Assembly: GCA_029987235.1 (NCBI GenBank)
Contig: DALTWF010000014.1
Coordinates: 1-39,407 of the forward strand
Length of the DNA: 39,407 bases
DNA from: Methanocorpusculum sp.
GTDB taxonomy: Archaea; Halobacteriota; Methanomicrobia; Methanomicrobiales; Methanocorpusculaceae
Direction: 5' to 3'
Position 1 is the stretch's first letter. Each line of letters begins with the position of its first letter. A model generated the notes under the pieces. That model searched no databases. It had not been told where the DNA came from and saw only the letters and a program-made list of their open reading frames with translations. This document shows, in pieces, positions 15,028 to 23,314 of the stretch. The translations under genes and the position numbers were made by a program.

Positions 15028-17007
15028 TTAAAACAACGGCAGCCTGTTTTTTGAAGAAAACAACGCTGCTGCAAGATATAATGCAATTATACTTGGAATT
15101 ACGTTAAGCAGAATCTGCGGCAGATACAGTTCAACCATACCGCTGACCGTTATTGATGAAAACGCCGAAATGCCGAAGAGAATTAACATCAGTGCAACCA
15201 GCAGGAACGACTTTTTGCGGCAGATGGCAAACAGACCGAAAATCAGCAGGATAATACCAAGCACGTAAAATGCCATTCCCGATACATATTGTGAAATCCA
15301 GAAGACAAACGACACCCCGATAAAAATTACACTGGTGAACCTTGCATGCCCGATAAACAGCAGTAAAAGGGCTGTAATAAACAGAAACACCGAACATATT
15401 GCACTAACCATATTGCTGTCACTGACCGAAACCGCATCACTGCCTAAAATATACATAAGTGCCCACGGAATAAACCCGAGAGCAAGGATAATGTAACCGA
15501 GCATCGAGCCGCAGCGTTTGAAACTGAATACTTCATCACTTGTCAGTCTGTCCGTTCCGTGAATATGCGGCAGGAGATTTGATGCTGCAAACCCGAGATA
15601 CAAAGTGAATAAAATAAACATCCCCTCCAGAACGTAATACATCGATTCAAGCCCCGGAACCGCCCATATCATCATACTTATCCCCTCTGAAAAGAACAGG
15701 GTAAAGAAAATATATTTCTTTTTTGACGCATCAAGAAGGAAAATACCGGAAATAATCAGGGTAAAAATTCCAAGCATAAACGTAAGATACCTGTTTTGAT
15801 TCGTAAATGCAAGGATTATTGCAGACAAACCATAGATTAGAAACGTGATTCCTGCAATATTTCGTTTCCTGATTATTATAAGCAGAATACCGATAATTAC
15901 CAGAAACGCCCAGATTGACAATTCCAGTTCAAACTGATGCGGGAGAAGAACTCTGTGATCAAAATTTGTGCTTATATTTGCCAGAAGCATGATGAGCGAA
16001 GACACCGAAATCAGAATAAATCCGAGCGACGTCAGATAATTGCGTACCTCAAAATAAGTGTCGCTGCGCAGGCTTTCCAGTTCCGGCACCTCTCCGTAAT
16101 CCGCTTTTGGAATATCCACCTCATAGTCTTTGGTGGTTGTTGCCATGTAAAAGCCCGGAACAAGCAGCAGAAGACCGATGAAGAAAGAAAGCGTCGGCGC
16201 CTCGTGGAAAATAATCAGTGACCATACTGCAGATAAAAACGGAGAGATCCCGATAATTGTTGTTGATTTTGCCCCGCTCAATTCACGCTGCGCAATAAGG
16301 AGAACCATGGTTCCAACGCCGTATGCGATAAGACCGGTCAGACAAAGCAGCAGGATGGTAGAAACCGATGGGGCCTCCTCTCCGCAGACAAACATGAGAA
16401 CAAGCCCTGCAGTACCGATTGAAAAACCCCTTACCGCAAGAATTTCTGACGGATTCCGCTCTGCAACCTTCTTTTTCAGGACGTTTCCGAATGCCCAGCA
16501 GACACAGGTAAGTAAAATCAGAAACAGACCAGGAGATGCGAACAACCCTTGCGGTGCTCCTGATGAAACAGTAATACAGCCGAGAGTAATTAATGTAACT
16601 GCAATCCAGAGTGGTTTGGCAATCTTTTCCTTAAGATACACCATCGCAAGTACCGCCGCTGCCACGATTTCAAAATTCAGCATCAGAGATGCAGAGGTTG
16701 AAGAGGCCAGGGTAAGACCCAGCATCAGAAACACGCTTCCAAGAAAATCAGCGATATTCATCAGAATCAGTGCAGGAATATCGGTTTTGCGGAGATGGCG
16801 TGCCGGATCATTGACCTTCTTATTGCGTATACAGATGAAAATAAGAAGGGCAACTATGCCGACTGCAATATTCATGAATCCAGTAGCACCCATAGGTCCG
16901 GAATTTTCAAGAAGCAGAGCAGAAACAGGTGTATGCAGAGAAAAAATTAATGCTGCAGTGACTGCCAGAATTACAGCCTGGGTGGTTTTATTCATTTGCA
17001 GATTCAT
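15028..17007 (-). CDS. EamA (DMT-superfamily) transporter fused to a second polytopic membrane module
   Basis: From the chosen start the protein has 659 residues. Residues 1-290 are a drug/metabolite-transporter half with two EamA repeats and about ten membrane helices, including the hallmark stretch MVYLKEKIAKPLW. A charged linker (about 291-322) leads to a second hydrophobic region (about 323-650) with roughly ten further helices that I do not recognise. The frame extends to 17142, but that would overlap the MutY-like gene. A TATA-like box at 17043-17052 points to the ATG at 17007 (or 17040, which touches a GGAGG). Export or import of a small metabolite is likely; the substrate is unknown. 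Confidence 0.82.
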   Translation of the reverse strand: MNLQMNKTTQAVILAVTAALIFSLHTPVSALLLENSGPMGATGFMNIAVGIVALLIFICIRNKKVNDPARHLRKTDIPALILMNIADFLGSVFLMLGLTLASSTSASLMLNFEIVAAAVLAMVYLKEKIAKPLWIAVTLITLGCITVSSGAPQGLFASPGLFLILLTCVCWAFGNVLKKKVAERNPSEILAVRGFSIGTAGLVLMFVCGEEAPSVSTILLLCLTGLIAYGVGTMVLLIAQRELSGAKSTTIIGISPFLSAVWSLIIFHEAPTLSFFIGLLLLVPGFYMATTTKDYEVDIPKADYGEVPELESLRSDTYFEVRNYLTSLGFILISVSSLIMLLANISTNFDHRVLLPHQFELELSIWAFLVIIGILLIIIRKRNIAGITFLIYGLSAIILAFTNQNRYLTFMLGIFTLIISGIFLLDASKKKYIFFTLFFSEGISMMIWAVPGLESMYYVLEGMFILFTLYLGFAASNLLPHIHGTDRLTSDEVFSFKRCGSMLGYIILALGFIPWALMYILGSDAVSVSDSNMVSAICSVFLFITALLLLFIGHARFTSVIFIGVSFVFWISQYVSGMAFYVLGIILLIFGLFAICRKKSFLLVALMLILFGISAFSSITVSGMVELYLPQILLNVIPSIIALYLAAALFSSKNRLPLF

Positions 17008-17042
17008 GTGTCGAAAGTCTGATAATATCCTATTCTCCATCC

Positions 17043-17052
17043 TCCTATAAAT
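17043..17052 (-). promoter_or_regulatory. TATA-like box of the EamA-fusion gene
   Basis: TATTTATAGG on the minus strand lies in the short gap after the MutY-like gene, about 40 bp before the ATG at 17007. It suggests the membrane-protein gene has its own promoter and argues against the longer frame starting at 17142. Confidence 0.4.
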
Positions 17053-17074
17053 AGGGTTTGGTGTTGTTGTACCG

Positions 17075-17965
17075 TTACTTCCCGACCTTGTACACGCCGT
17101 CTGCCTCCCGCACGAAAAATCCCTCGTCCGCCATTTTTTCAAGCACCGCGGTCACCTTGTTCCCGTCTGCTTTAAGCGATTCTGCGACAAAACCCGCATC
17201 CGCTTTCCCTAAGTCAAGCATCTTTTTCAGCACCGCACCGCGAAGCTGCCGGTTTGAGCCTTCGAATTTACTCTGTTTTACATACTGCCTGCTCCGGCGG
17301 TTTGGATTGGGCATTTTTGTTTTCATTTCGGTGCCCAGATCCATTAACGCCCAGTACCATTTTCGGGCTTTTCCTTTTGGAAGCGCTGCAGAAACAAGCG
17401 GCAGAAGTTCGCTGTCGTCCACTTCCGCATCGGGCGGGAAGAAATAGTGGATAAACACCCGGCGGATGTTTGTTTCAATGAAGATAACGTCGCGGTTCCA
17501 GGCAAATGCGGCTATCGAGCATGAGGTTGCAGGGCCGATTCCGGGCAGTTTTACTAATTTTTCCGGTTCCTGCGGAAAGAATCCTTTATATTCATTCAGC
17601 ACAGTTTTGCAGAGTTTCTGCAGGTTCAGCACCCGCCGGTTATATCCCATTCCTTGCCATGCGGCAAGCACTTCTTCTGCGGAAGCGTTTGCTAATGCAT
17701 CTATGGTCGGGAATCGTTCAATGAACTTCGGATAGACTATCGCTACACGCGGCACCTGTGTCTGCTGAAGCATGACCTCGGATACGATAATTTTGTACGG
17801 GTCGGTCGTGTGCCGCCATTGCATCTCATGGCGGCCGTTTTTTTCGTAGAATGCAAAGACATAGTCCCGGAAATCCTGCATGAGATTTTCTGTTACGCCT
17901 TCTTTTGAAAAACGGCTGCGAAAGTCAGGTTCGGCAACCACTTCGTCAATGAGTTTTGTCTGCAT
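17075..17965 (-). CDS. MutY-like A/G-specific adenine glycosylase lacking the iron-sulfur cluster loop
   Basis: The 296-residue protein has the HhH-GPD fold: catalytic SEVMLQQTQV (Glu63), helix-hairpin-helix LPGIGPATS (140-148) and ETNIRRVF (164-171). MutY removes adenine mispaired with 8-oxoguanine. In most MutY proteins MDLGA is followed by four cysteines that hold a 4Fe-4S cluster. Here MDLGTEMKTKMPNPNRRSRQ contains none, and the whole protein has only Cys119 and Cys149. The usual catalytic Asp of the DGN motif is Glu164. Clusterless MutY proteins are known and remain active in some anaerobes. No C-terminal 8-oxoG recognition domain is evident; the tail looks like a small winged helix. The start overlaps the PhoU-like gene by one base. 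Confidence 0.87.
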   Translation of the reverse strand: MQTKLIDEVVAEPDFRSRFSKEGVTENLMQDFRDYVFAFYEKNGRHEMQWRHTTDPYKIIVSEVMLQQTQVPRVAIVYPKFIERFPTIDALANASAEEVLAAWQGMGYNRRVLNLQKLCKTVLNEYKGFFPQEPEKLVKLPGIGPATSCSIAAFAWNRDVIFIETNIRRVFIHYFFPPDAEVDDSELLPLVSAALPKGKARKWYWALMDLGTEMKTKMPNPNRRSRQYVKQSKFEGSNRQLRGAVLKKMLDLGKADAGFVAESLKADGNKVTAVLEKMADEGFFVREADGVYKVGK

Positions 17966-18969
17966 CAGATTCCGGCAACCATACGGTTTATCAGGATTTC
18001 GGCAATGTCCGAACTGTATTCAGTAATCCTGTGCAGCGAGTTTACTATCTGGTTTAAGGCGACTGCGTCCTGTGCTTTCATTTTCCGGGTGGAGTCGGCT
18101 AAGATATGGTATTTTTGTTCAAGTTCTTCGTTGTCTGCGATAATTTTGTTTGCTCCGGCGATGTTTCCTGCATAGATTGCCTGTACGGCGCGGTTGAACA
18201 TGGCAAGGGATTCTTCTCCGAACTCGCCGAGTTTTACAATAGTCTGGCGGTCGAGACCTTTTTCTATAAGGATAAGTGAGGACTGGGCTATCAGGACTGC
18301 ATGATCACCGACACGTTCAATGATTCTTGAAATCTGATGATAGGTGGAGGCAAGCATGGGTGTTATGTCCATTTTGAGTGAGAGGGAAGGGTTTTCAACG
18401 ATGAGTGAGAACTGGCGGTGGATGAGCCAGTGAAGGCGGTCGACATCGGTGTCGCGTGCGACAACGTCTTCGGCAAGGTCGCGTTTGCCCTGTACAAGTG
18501 AGTAGAGTGCGTCGTTATGCATGGCTTTTACGATGATATACATGCGGCGGATAGTATTTTCAAAGGGCATTTCGATGGGGTTGAGAATGTCTTTTAAAAT
18601 GATGCTGTTTTCGGTTTCGTCAGCTACTTCCTGACCAATGGTCATCTGTGTGAATTTTCGGACTACCTGGCGGACTTTTGGGGGGATTCTGCCGGCGGAT
18701 GAGATTTTGATGCTGGTAAAGCCGGAGATGTAAGCGCCAATCAGAGATCGAAGGAGCATGCCAGCATCCGAGTAGTCTTTGAGGGCGAATTCTTTTATGC
18801 GGACGGTGCTGTCGTAGTGGATATTCGGAGTGAGAAGAAGGGTTCCATCTGCCTGTGTTACGACGCCAATCGGGTCATTTTTACTGATATTTCGTTCGCG
18901 GACCCATGTTTTGGGGAGTGAGAGAACATAGGATGAGCCGCCGGTTACCTGTATTTTGCGTATTTCCAT
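17965..18969 (-). CDS. AbrB-PhoU domain protein (phosphate uptake regulator type)
   Basis: This 334-residue protein has an N-terminal SpoVT/AbrB-type DNA-binding segment (1 to about 50, beginning MEIRKIQVTGGSSYVLSLPK with TWVRE after it), followed by helical PhoU-like repeats (about 110-330). PhoU proteins link phosphate transport to signalling. The AbrB fusion is common in archaea and suggests a transcription regulator that senses phosphate status through the PhoU part. No phosphate transporter gene is nearby. It is divergent from the MCR-activation operon and 1 bp overlaps the MutY-like gene downstream. A TATA box at 18991-19003 lies inside an inverted repeat (GTCTAT at 18983-18988, ATAGAC at 19010-19015), which could allow autoregulation. 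Confidence 0.88.
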   Translation of the reverse strand: MEIRKIQVTGGSSYVLSLPKTWVRERNISKNDPIGVVTQADGTLLLTPNIHYDSTVRIKEFALKDYSDAGMLLRSLIGAYISGFTSIKISSAGRIPPKVRQVVRKFTQMTIGQEVADETENSIILKDILNPIEMPFENTIRRMYIIVKAMHNDALYSLVQGKRDLAEDVVARDTDVDRLHWLIHRQFSLIVENPSLSLKMDITPMLASTYHQISRIIERVGDHAVLIAQSSLILIEKGLDRQTIVKLGEFGEESLAMFNRAVQAIYAGNIAGANKIIADNEELEQKYHILADSTRKMKAQDAVALNQIVNSLHRITEYSSDIAEILINRMVAGI

Positions 18970-18982
18970 AGAGATATATTGT

Positions 18983-19015
18983 GTCTATTGGGATAAAAAT
19001 ATAAGGCATATAGAC
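18983..19015 (-). promoter_or_regulatory. AbrB-PhoU gene promoter flanked by an inverted repeat
   Basis: The TATA-like TATATTTTTATCC (minus strand, 18991-19003) is centred about 28 bp before the ATG and is bracketed by GTCTAT and ATAGAC half-sites. A protein bound to the half-sites would cover the TATA box. Autoregulation by the AbrB domain is a guess. Confidence 0.35.
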
Positions 19016-19066
19016 GGGGCAGGTCTTCCCCGTCCCCTTTCCAAATCCTAATAACACATCACAACC

Positions 19067-19073
19067 TATATAT
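19067..19073 (+). promoter_or_regulatory. TATA box of the component A2/Mmp operon
   Basis: TATATAT lies 26 bp before the ATG at 19096, so transcription should begin at or next to the start codon. This supports the ATG rather than the TTG at 19087 as the start of the first gene. Confidence 0.5.
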
Positions 19074-19095
19074 CCGTATTAATGGATTGAGTAAT

Positions 19096-20862
19096 ATGGC
19101 CACCCCATTCATTACGTTAAAAAACCTCACCATGGATTTTCCTGCGGGACAGGGAAACGGCGAGGGTGAACAAAAAATCGCACGCGTACTCGACAACATC
19201 AACCTCGAGATAGCCGAAGGCGAAATCGTCGGTGTAATCGGCCGGAGCGGATGCGGAAAAACCGTATTAATCCACCTCATCCGTGGAATCGACCAGGCAC
19301 CGACCTCCGGACAGATTATTTACCACATTTCAAGATGCCCCAAGTGTGGTAAAATCGAATTCCAGAGTTGGGCGGACCGCAAATGCCCCGACTGCGACGG
19401 AATCCTTGAAGCACAGAACATCGACTTCTGGGCTCCGGAAAACGACAAGCTGAAAACCGACATCATGCACAGAACGTCGCTTATGTTTCAGCGCACCTTC
19501 GCACTCTACGGTGACGACCGCGTCATAGAAAATGTCCTCAAAGCACTTGATGACATCCACTACCCCGCAGAAAAAGCCATCAACCGTGCTGCAGACTTAA
19601 TCGACGAAGTCCGTCTGACACACAGAATGATGCACATCGCACGCGATCTTTCCGGCGGAGAAAAACAGCGTGTCGTCCTTGCCCGTCAGCTTGCGCGTGA
19701 ACCTCTTTTCCTCTGCGCAGATGAGCCGACCGGAACCCTTGATACCAAGACCGCAAACATCGTGCATGATTTGCTCAAACAGGCAGCCCACGAAAAGAAC
19801 ATGGGCATGATAATAACCTCACACTTCCCGCAGACACTCGAAGAAGCCTGCGACCGTGCAGTGCTCCTTGATGACGGCAGAATCACCAGGGTAGGAACCC
19901 CGGAGGAAATCGTTGCCGAGTTCATGAAAGGCTATCACGATGATATCACCTACACTCTTCATGAAGGAGGAGAAGAAATCGTCAAAGCCGAGAATCTGTT
20001 AAAGAAGTTTATCGCTGTTGACCGCGGAGTAATCAACGCCGTAAACAACATTACCTTTGAAATCAAGGAAAAGGAAATCTTCGGTATTATCGGCGTCTCC
20101 GGCGGAGGAAAAACCACCCTTTCCAGAATGATTGCCGGACTCTATGAACCAACCGCAGGAAAATTAGACGTCCGCATCGGCGACGAGTGGGTCGACATGA
20201 AAAAACCGGGCTACATGTACCGGGGCCGTGCAAAACAGTACATTGGTCTCCTTCACCAGGAATACGACTTATACCCGCACTGCTCGATTATTGACAACCT
20301 TACCGATGCAATCGGTCTTGAATTCCCCAAGGAACTTGCAACCCGCAAAGCCCTCATCACCTTAAAGATGGCAGGATTCACCGACAAAAAGGCAAATGAC
20401 GTCCTCCACCGCCTGCCAGCCTCTCTTTCCGAGGGAGAAAAACACCGTGTCGCCCTTGCCCAGGTCTTAATCAAAGAGCCGAGAATCATCCTTCTCGATG
20501 AGCCGACCGGAACCATGGACCCGATTACCAAAATCGACGTCAAACACTCGATTCTCAATGCCCGGGAGGAAATGGACGAGACCTTCGTCATCGTTTCCCA
20601 TGATATGGAGTTCGTCCGTGATGTCTGCGACCGCTGCATGTTCATGCGCGGCGGAAAGATTGTAGCAATCGGCAAGACTGATGAGGTTTTAAAGAATCTT
20701 TCCGAGAAGGAAATCATCATCATGAAAGAGTCGGTTGCAAAGGAACACGAGCGTGCAGAATCCGGTGTGGCAAAGAAAGCAACGCTTTCCGGCGGCGCCC
20801 CTGAAGGTGAAAAGGATGACGACGCCCTGCACACAACCACCGATGAAATGTTTGAGATGTAA
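19096..20862 (+). CDS. atwA: MCR activation system component A2 (twin ABC ATPase)
   Basis: Component A2 is the soluble ATPase that, with the A3a complex, uses ATP to reactivate methyl-coenzyme M reductase by reduction of its nickel cofactor F430. Two ABC nucleotide-binding domains are present. The first has Walker A IGRSGCGKT, signature LSGGEKQRV and Walker B LFLCADEPTG. The second has IGVSGGGKTT, the variant signature LSEGEKHRV and IILLDEPTGTMD. A zinc-ribbon-like insertion (CPKC ... CPDC, about residues 81-100) sits in the first domain, typical of A2. No membrane segments are seen. The frame allows a TTG at 19087, but the ATG at 19096 fits the promoter. It is followed after 3 bp by mmp3. 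Confidence 0.96.
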   Translation: MATPFITLKNLTMDFPAGQGNGEGEQKIARVLDNINLEIAEGEIVGVIGRSGCGKTVLIHLIRGIDQAPTSGQIIYHISRCPKCGKIEFQSWADRKCPDCDGILEAQNIDFWAPENDKLKTDIMHRTSLMFQRTFALYGDDRVIENVLKALDDIHYPAEKAINRAADLIDEVRLTHRMMHIARDLSGGEKQRVVLARQLAREPLFLCADEPTGTLDTKTANIVHDLLKQAAHEKNMGMIITSHFPQTLEEACDRAVLLDDGRITRVGTPEEIVAEFMKGYHDDITYTLHEGGEEIVKAENLLKKFIAVDRGVINAVNNITFEIKEKEIFGIIGVSGGGKTTLSRMIAGLYEPTAGKLDVRIGDEWVDMKKPGYMYRGRAKQYIGLLHQEYDLYPHCSIIDNLTDAIGLEFPKELATRKALITLKMAGFTDKKANDVLHRLPASLSEGEKHRVALAQVLIKEPRIILLDEPTGTMDPITKIDVKHSILNAREEMDETFVIVSHDMEFVRDVCDRCMFMRGGKIVAIGKTDEVLKNLSEKEIIIMKESVAKEHERAESGVAKKATLSGGAPEGEKDDDALHTTTDEMFEM

Positions 20863-20865
20863 CAG

Positions 20866-22410
20866 ATGCCCGCAGTTAGTTTCTATCTGAATGGAGATGC
20901 GATGTCTGCACAAAAGGGCGCGTCCCTTGCAGACATCCTGCCGGATCAGCCTAAAGGAACCTCGGTCGCCCTGCTTAAGCCCTCCGAGATATCCAAAACG
21001 GCAACCTCGCATCTTCGCCTCACAACCACGGCGGGCGACATTGTCATTGAATTAAAAGCAGGATGCGCCTTTCCCCTTGCATACAATGACACTGCCTCCC
21101 TCCGTGTTCATTTCGAAGACCGCAACTCAGCCTCCTTCGGTCCGTTTGCAGCCGGTTTTACGCCCGCCCGGGGCACTGTCCGTTACATTTTCGGCGATGT
21201 AATTTTAGGCTGCGGCGGATATGATGCAAAGCATGCCTACTTAATCTTTGTAAGGCGTGAACATACCGACGACTACGGAGCAGCAGAGGGCGGCGCCGTC
21301 ATAGGTCGCGTCATTTACGGTCTGGGTCTTATGGACAAATGGGTCCACGGCGACCGGATTACTAAAATTGAACAGGTTTTCTCAAGCGTTGACGCAAGCA
21401 GCGCAAAGCTGACCGCCGATATGACAACTCCTGTGGAAGAAGGCATGCAGATATTCTCCAAAATCTGCATCACCGCAGAAGGCTACACCGCAGAGCATGC
21501 AGATATCGACACCACATGCGCCGAATCGGTCGAACACCTGCTCTTCTGCCTGCAGATGAATTCCATGCAGATACAGCGGACCGCATCAACGTATATCCGC
21601 GATCACCTGCAGGGAAGACTTGACGTGCCTCAGGAACACCAGAAACCCAGGCGTGAGGGCTCTGTTACCCTCAGGACAGCGGGAAAATCAAGCGGCGCCA
21701 TTTACATTTACACCAAAGACGTACCCGCAAACGCACATCACACACGTGTCGGCAGCGTAACAAAAGGCATAGAACTTGCCCGCTTTGCCGGAAAAGGCGC
21801 ATCTCTTGCCGTCGAAGTAACCCCGCCCCTTCTTGACCTCCGCGGCATGAAATTAGGTGATGCAGTCGCTGCGGCAAAGGCACGCGGCCTCAAAGTCATG
21901 GCAGACAACCGTGACGTGGAAAACCGCGTCGTAATCGACCAGAAACCCGCCACCACCCTTGAAGTATTAAAAGAAGGAAAGGTCTCGCTTTACACCATCG
22001 ACTTAAAAGACGTGGTTGACATCACCCTTGATTATGCAAACGCGCCCAAATCCGTGGACCTGTTCAGACGCGTTACTGGTCTTAAACGCTACACCGTCGG
22101 CACAATGCCCTTTATTTACAACGGGGACAATGAAATGTACCTCTTCAAACCGGAATTCGCATCAAACATCAATATTATTCCGGAAAACGTGCCCAAAGCC
22201 CGTCCTGGATCAGATGCACTTGCATTATCCAACTCCTCCCGTCCCGCGGCAGGAATGGCAGGCGTGCGTGTAGCCGGCGGCAGTGATGAATTCGGCCCGA
22301 CCGGAGAGCCATACTCCGGAACGAACATTATCGGTCGTGTCATTGACATTGACAAACTTGCAACCCTTAAAGAAGGAAAAACCGTCTATATCAGGGAGGT
22401 TTTTGAATGA
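20866..22410 (+). CDS. mmp3: Methanogenesis marker protein 3
   Basis: This 514-residue protein matches methanogenesis marker 3, found in all methanogens I know of and associated with the MCR activation complex (A3a). Visible parts are an N-terminal beta-rich region, a central region with FGDVILGCGGYDAKHAY and RREHTDDYG, a cyclophilin-like C-terminal half (with GAIYIYTKDVPANAHH and VTKGIELARFAGKGA) and a Gly/Pro-rich end. It probably acts as a scaffold or cofactor-binding subunit. It starts 3 bp after component A2 and overlaps mmp6 by 4 bp, so it is translationally coupled. The family assignment is firm, the chemistry is not. Confidence 0.93.
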   Translation: MPAVSFYLNGDAMSAQKGASLADILPDQPKGTSVALLKPSEISKTATSHLRLTTTAGDIVIELKAGCAFPLAYNDTASLRVHFEDRNSASFGPFAAGFTPARGTVRYIFGDVILGCGGYDAKHAYLIFVRREHTDDYGAAEGGAVIGRVIYGLGLMDKWVHGDRITKIEQVFSSVDASSAKLTADMTTPVEEGMQIFSKICITAEGYTAEHADIDTTCAESVEHLLFCLQMNSMQIQRTASTYIRDHLQGRLDVPQEHQKPRREGSVTLRTAGKSSGAIYIYTKDVPANAHHTRVGSVTKGIELARFAGKGASLAVEVTPPLLDLRGMKLGDAVAAAKARGLKVMADNRDVENRVVIDQKPATTLEVLKEGKVSLYTIDLKDVVDITLDYANAPKSVDLFRRVTGLKRYTVGTMPFIYNGDNEMYLFKPEFASNINIIPENVPKARPGSDALALSNSSRPAAGMAGVRVAGGSDEFGPTGEPYSGTNIIGRVIDIDKLATLKEGKTVYIREVFE

Positions 22411-22868
22411 AAGAATACATCCCCCAGTATGTCGGCACCGTAACCAAATACGTCTTTGTCGACTCACCTGACACCACTCCACAGGATGTTGCAACCGCAG
22501 CCTATGAAATTGCGCAGGGAGTCATGGTAAAAGAGACCTGTTTTGGATGTCAGATTACCGGAACGCCAGAAGATGTCGCCCGAATTGTCGAACACCTGCG
22601 TTCTCTTGATAAAAACCGAATATTCATCAAAGACAGAGGTTTCCCCCCCGGGGATGCACGGCGTTGTCGTGCAAACTTAGGCGGCGCCCGCCCCGGTTAT
22701 CTCGGACATGAGTTCGAGATGCAGAAGGTCCGCTATATCTCCTTTGGACTTGACGCGGTTGACAAAATGACGCCCGAAGAACTGCACAAAGCTGCAGGAG
22801 AAGAACTCCCTGTAACCGGACCGATTGACGCAAGTATTATTGAAGAACTTATTCGTGAGGAATTATAA
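22407..22868 (+). CDS. mmp6: Methanogenesis marker protein 6
   Basis: This 153-residue protein of the marker 6 family begins MKEYIPQYVGTVTKYVFVDS and contains KETCFGCQITG, with a CxxC-like pair, and the basic KDRGFPPGDARRCRANLGG. It is specific to methanogens and methane oxidisers and is thought to help MCR maturation or activation. Its start overlaps mmp3 by 4 bp and its stop overlaps the mmp5 ATG (TAATG). No membrane or signal segment is present. Biochemical function is not established to my knowledge. Confidence 0.93.
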   Translation: MKEYIPQYVGTVTKYVFVDSPDTTPQDVATAAYEIAQGVMVKETCFGCQITGTPEDVARIVEHLRSLDKNRIFIKDRGFPPGDARRCRANLGGARPGYLGHEFEMQKVRYISFGLDAVDKMTPEELHKAAGEELPVTGPIDASIIEELIREEL

Positions 22869-23314
22869 TGGCAAAAGTTTTCGTTTATCCGGCAACAAGC
22901 CTGATTTTATCCGACCTTGTGGCAAGGTTCGGTCATGAGCCGCTCGGCTCTGCGGTATCGATACGCGACCATATCCAGACCCCGGGCTTTGATTCTCCGC
23001 CGATTCAGATGACTTCCGAAGACCCCCAGAAAGGTCTGAAATGGGCCGCAGTTGAAGTTCCGTCCGGTATCCGCGGTCGGATGTCCTTATACGGTCCTCT
23101 GGTAGACCAGGCAGAAGCCTGCATTCTTATCAGCGAACCGGAACTCTCCTTCGGCTGCATGGGCTGTGCAAGAACCAATGAACTCCTTGAGTTCATGCTC
23201 CGCGAAAAGAAAATGCCGCGTCTTGAACTGCGTTATCCGCAGTCACGCGAGGAAGGTGTCACCTTCGTTGCAAAAATAAAGGAGTTCCTGCAGAATCTGG
23301 AGGTAAAAGCATGA
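22868..23314 (+). CDS. mmp5: Methanogenesis marker protein 5
   Basis: This 148-residue protein is of the marker 5 family. It begins MAKVFVYPATSLILSDLVAR and has the conserved cysteine stretch LSFGCMGCARTNELLEFMLR, a likely metal or cofactor site. It overlaps mmp6 by one base and mmp15 by four (ATGA). Its order next to markers 6 and 15 is the usual one in methanogens. Its exact role within the MCR-associated module is unknown. Confidence 0.93.
   Translation: MAKVFVYPATSLILSDLVARFGHEPLGSAVSIRDHIQTPGFDSPPIQMTSEDPQKGLKWAAVEVPSGIRGRMSLYGPLVDQAEACILISEPELSFGCMGCARTNELLEFMLREKKMPRLELRYPQSREEGVTFVAKIKEFLQNLEVKA

Noticed and set aside
17008..17142. Longer N-terminus of the EamA-fusion protein
   Set aside because: It would overlap the MutY-like gene by 68 bp and adds a charged, non-conserved stretch. 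A TATA-like box lies inside it.
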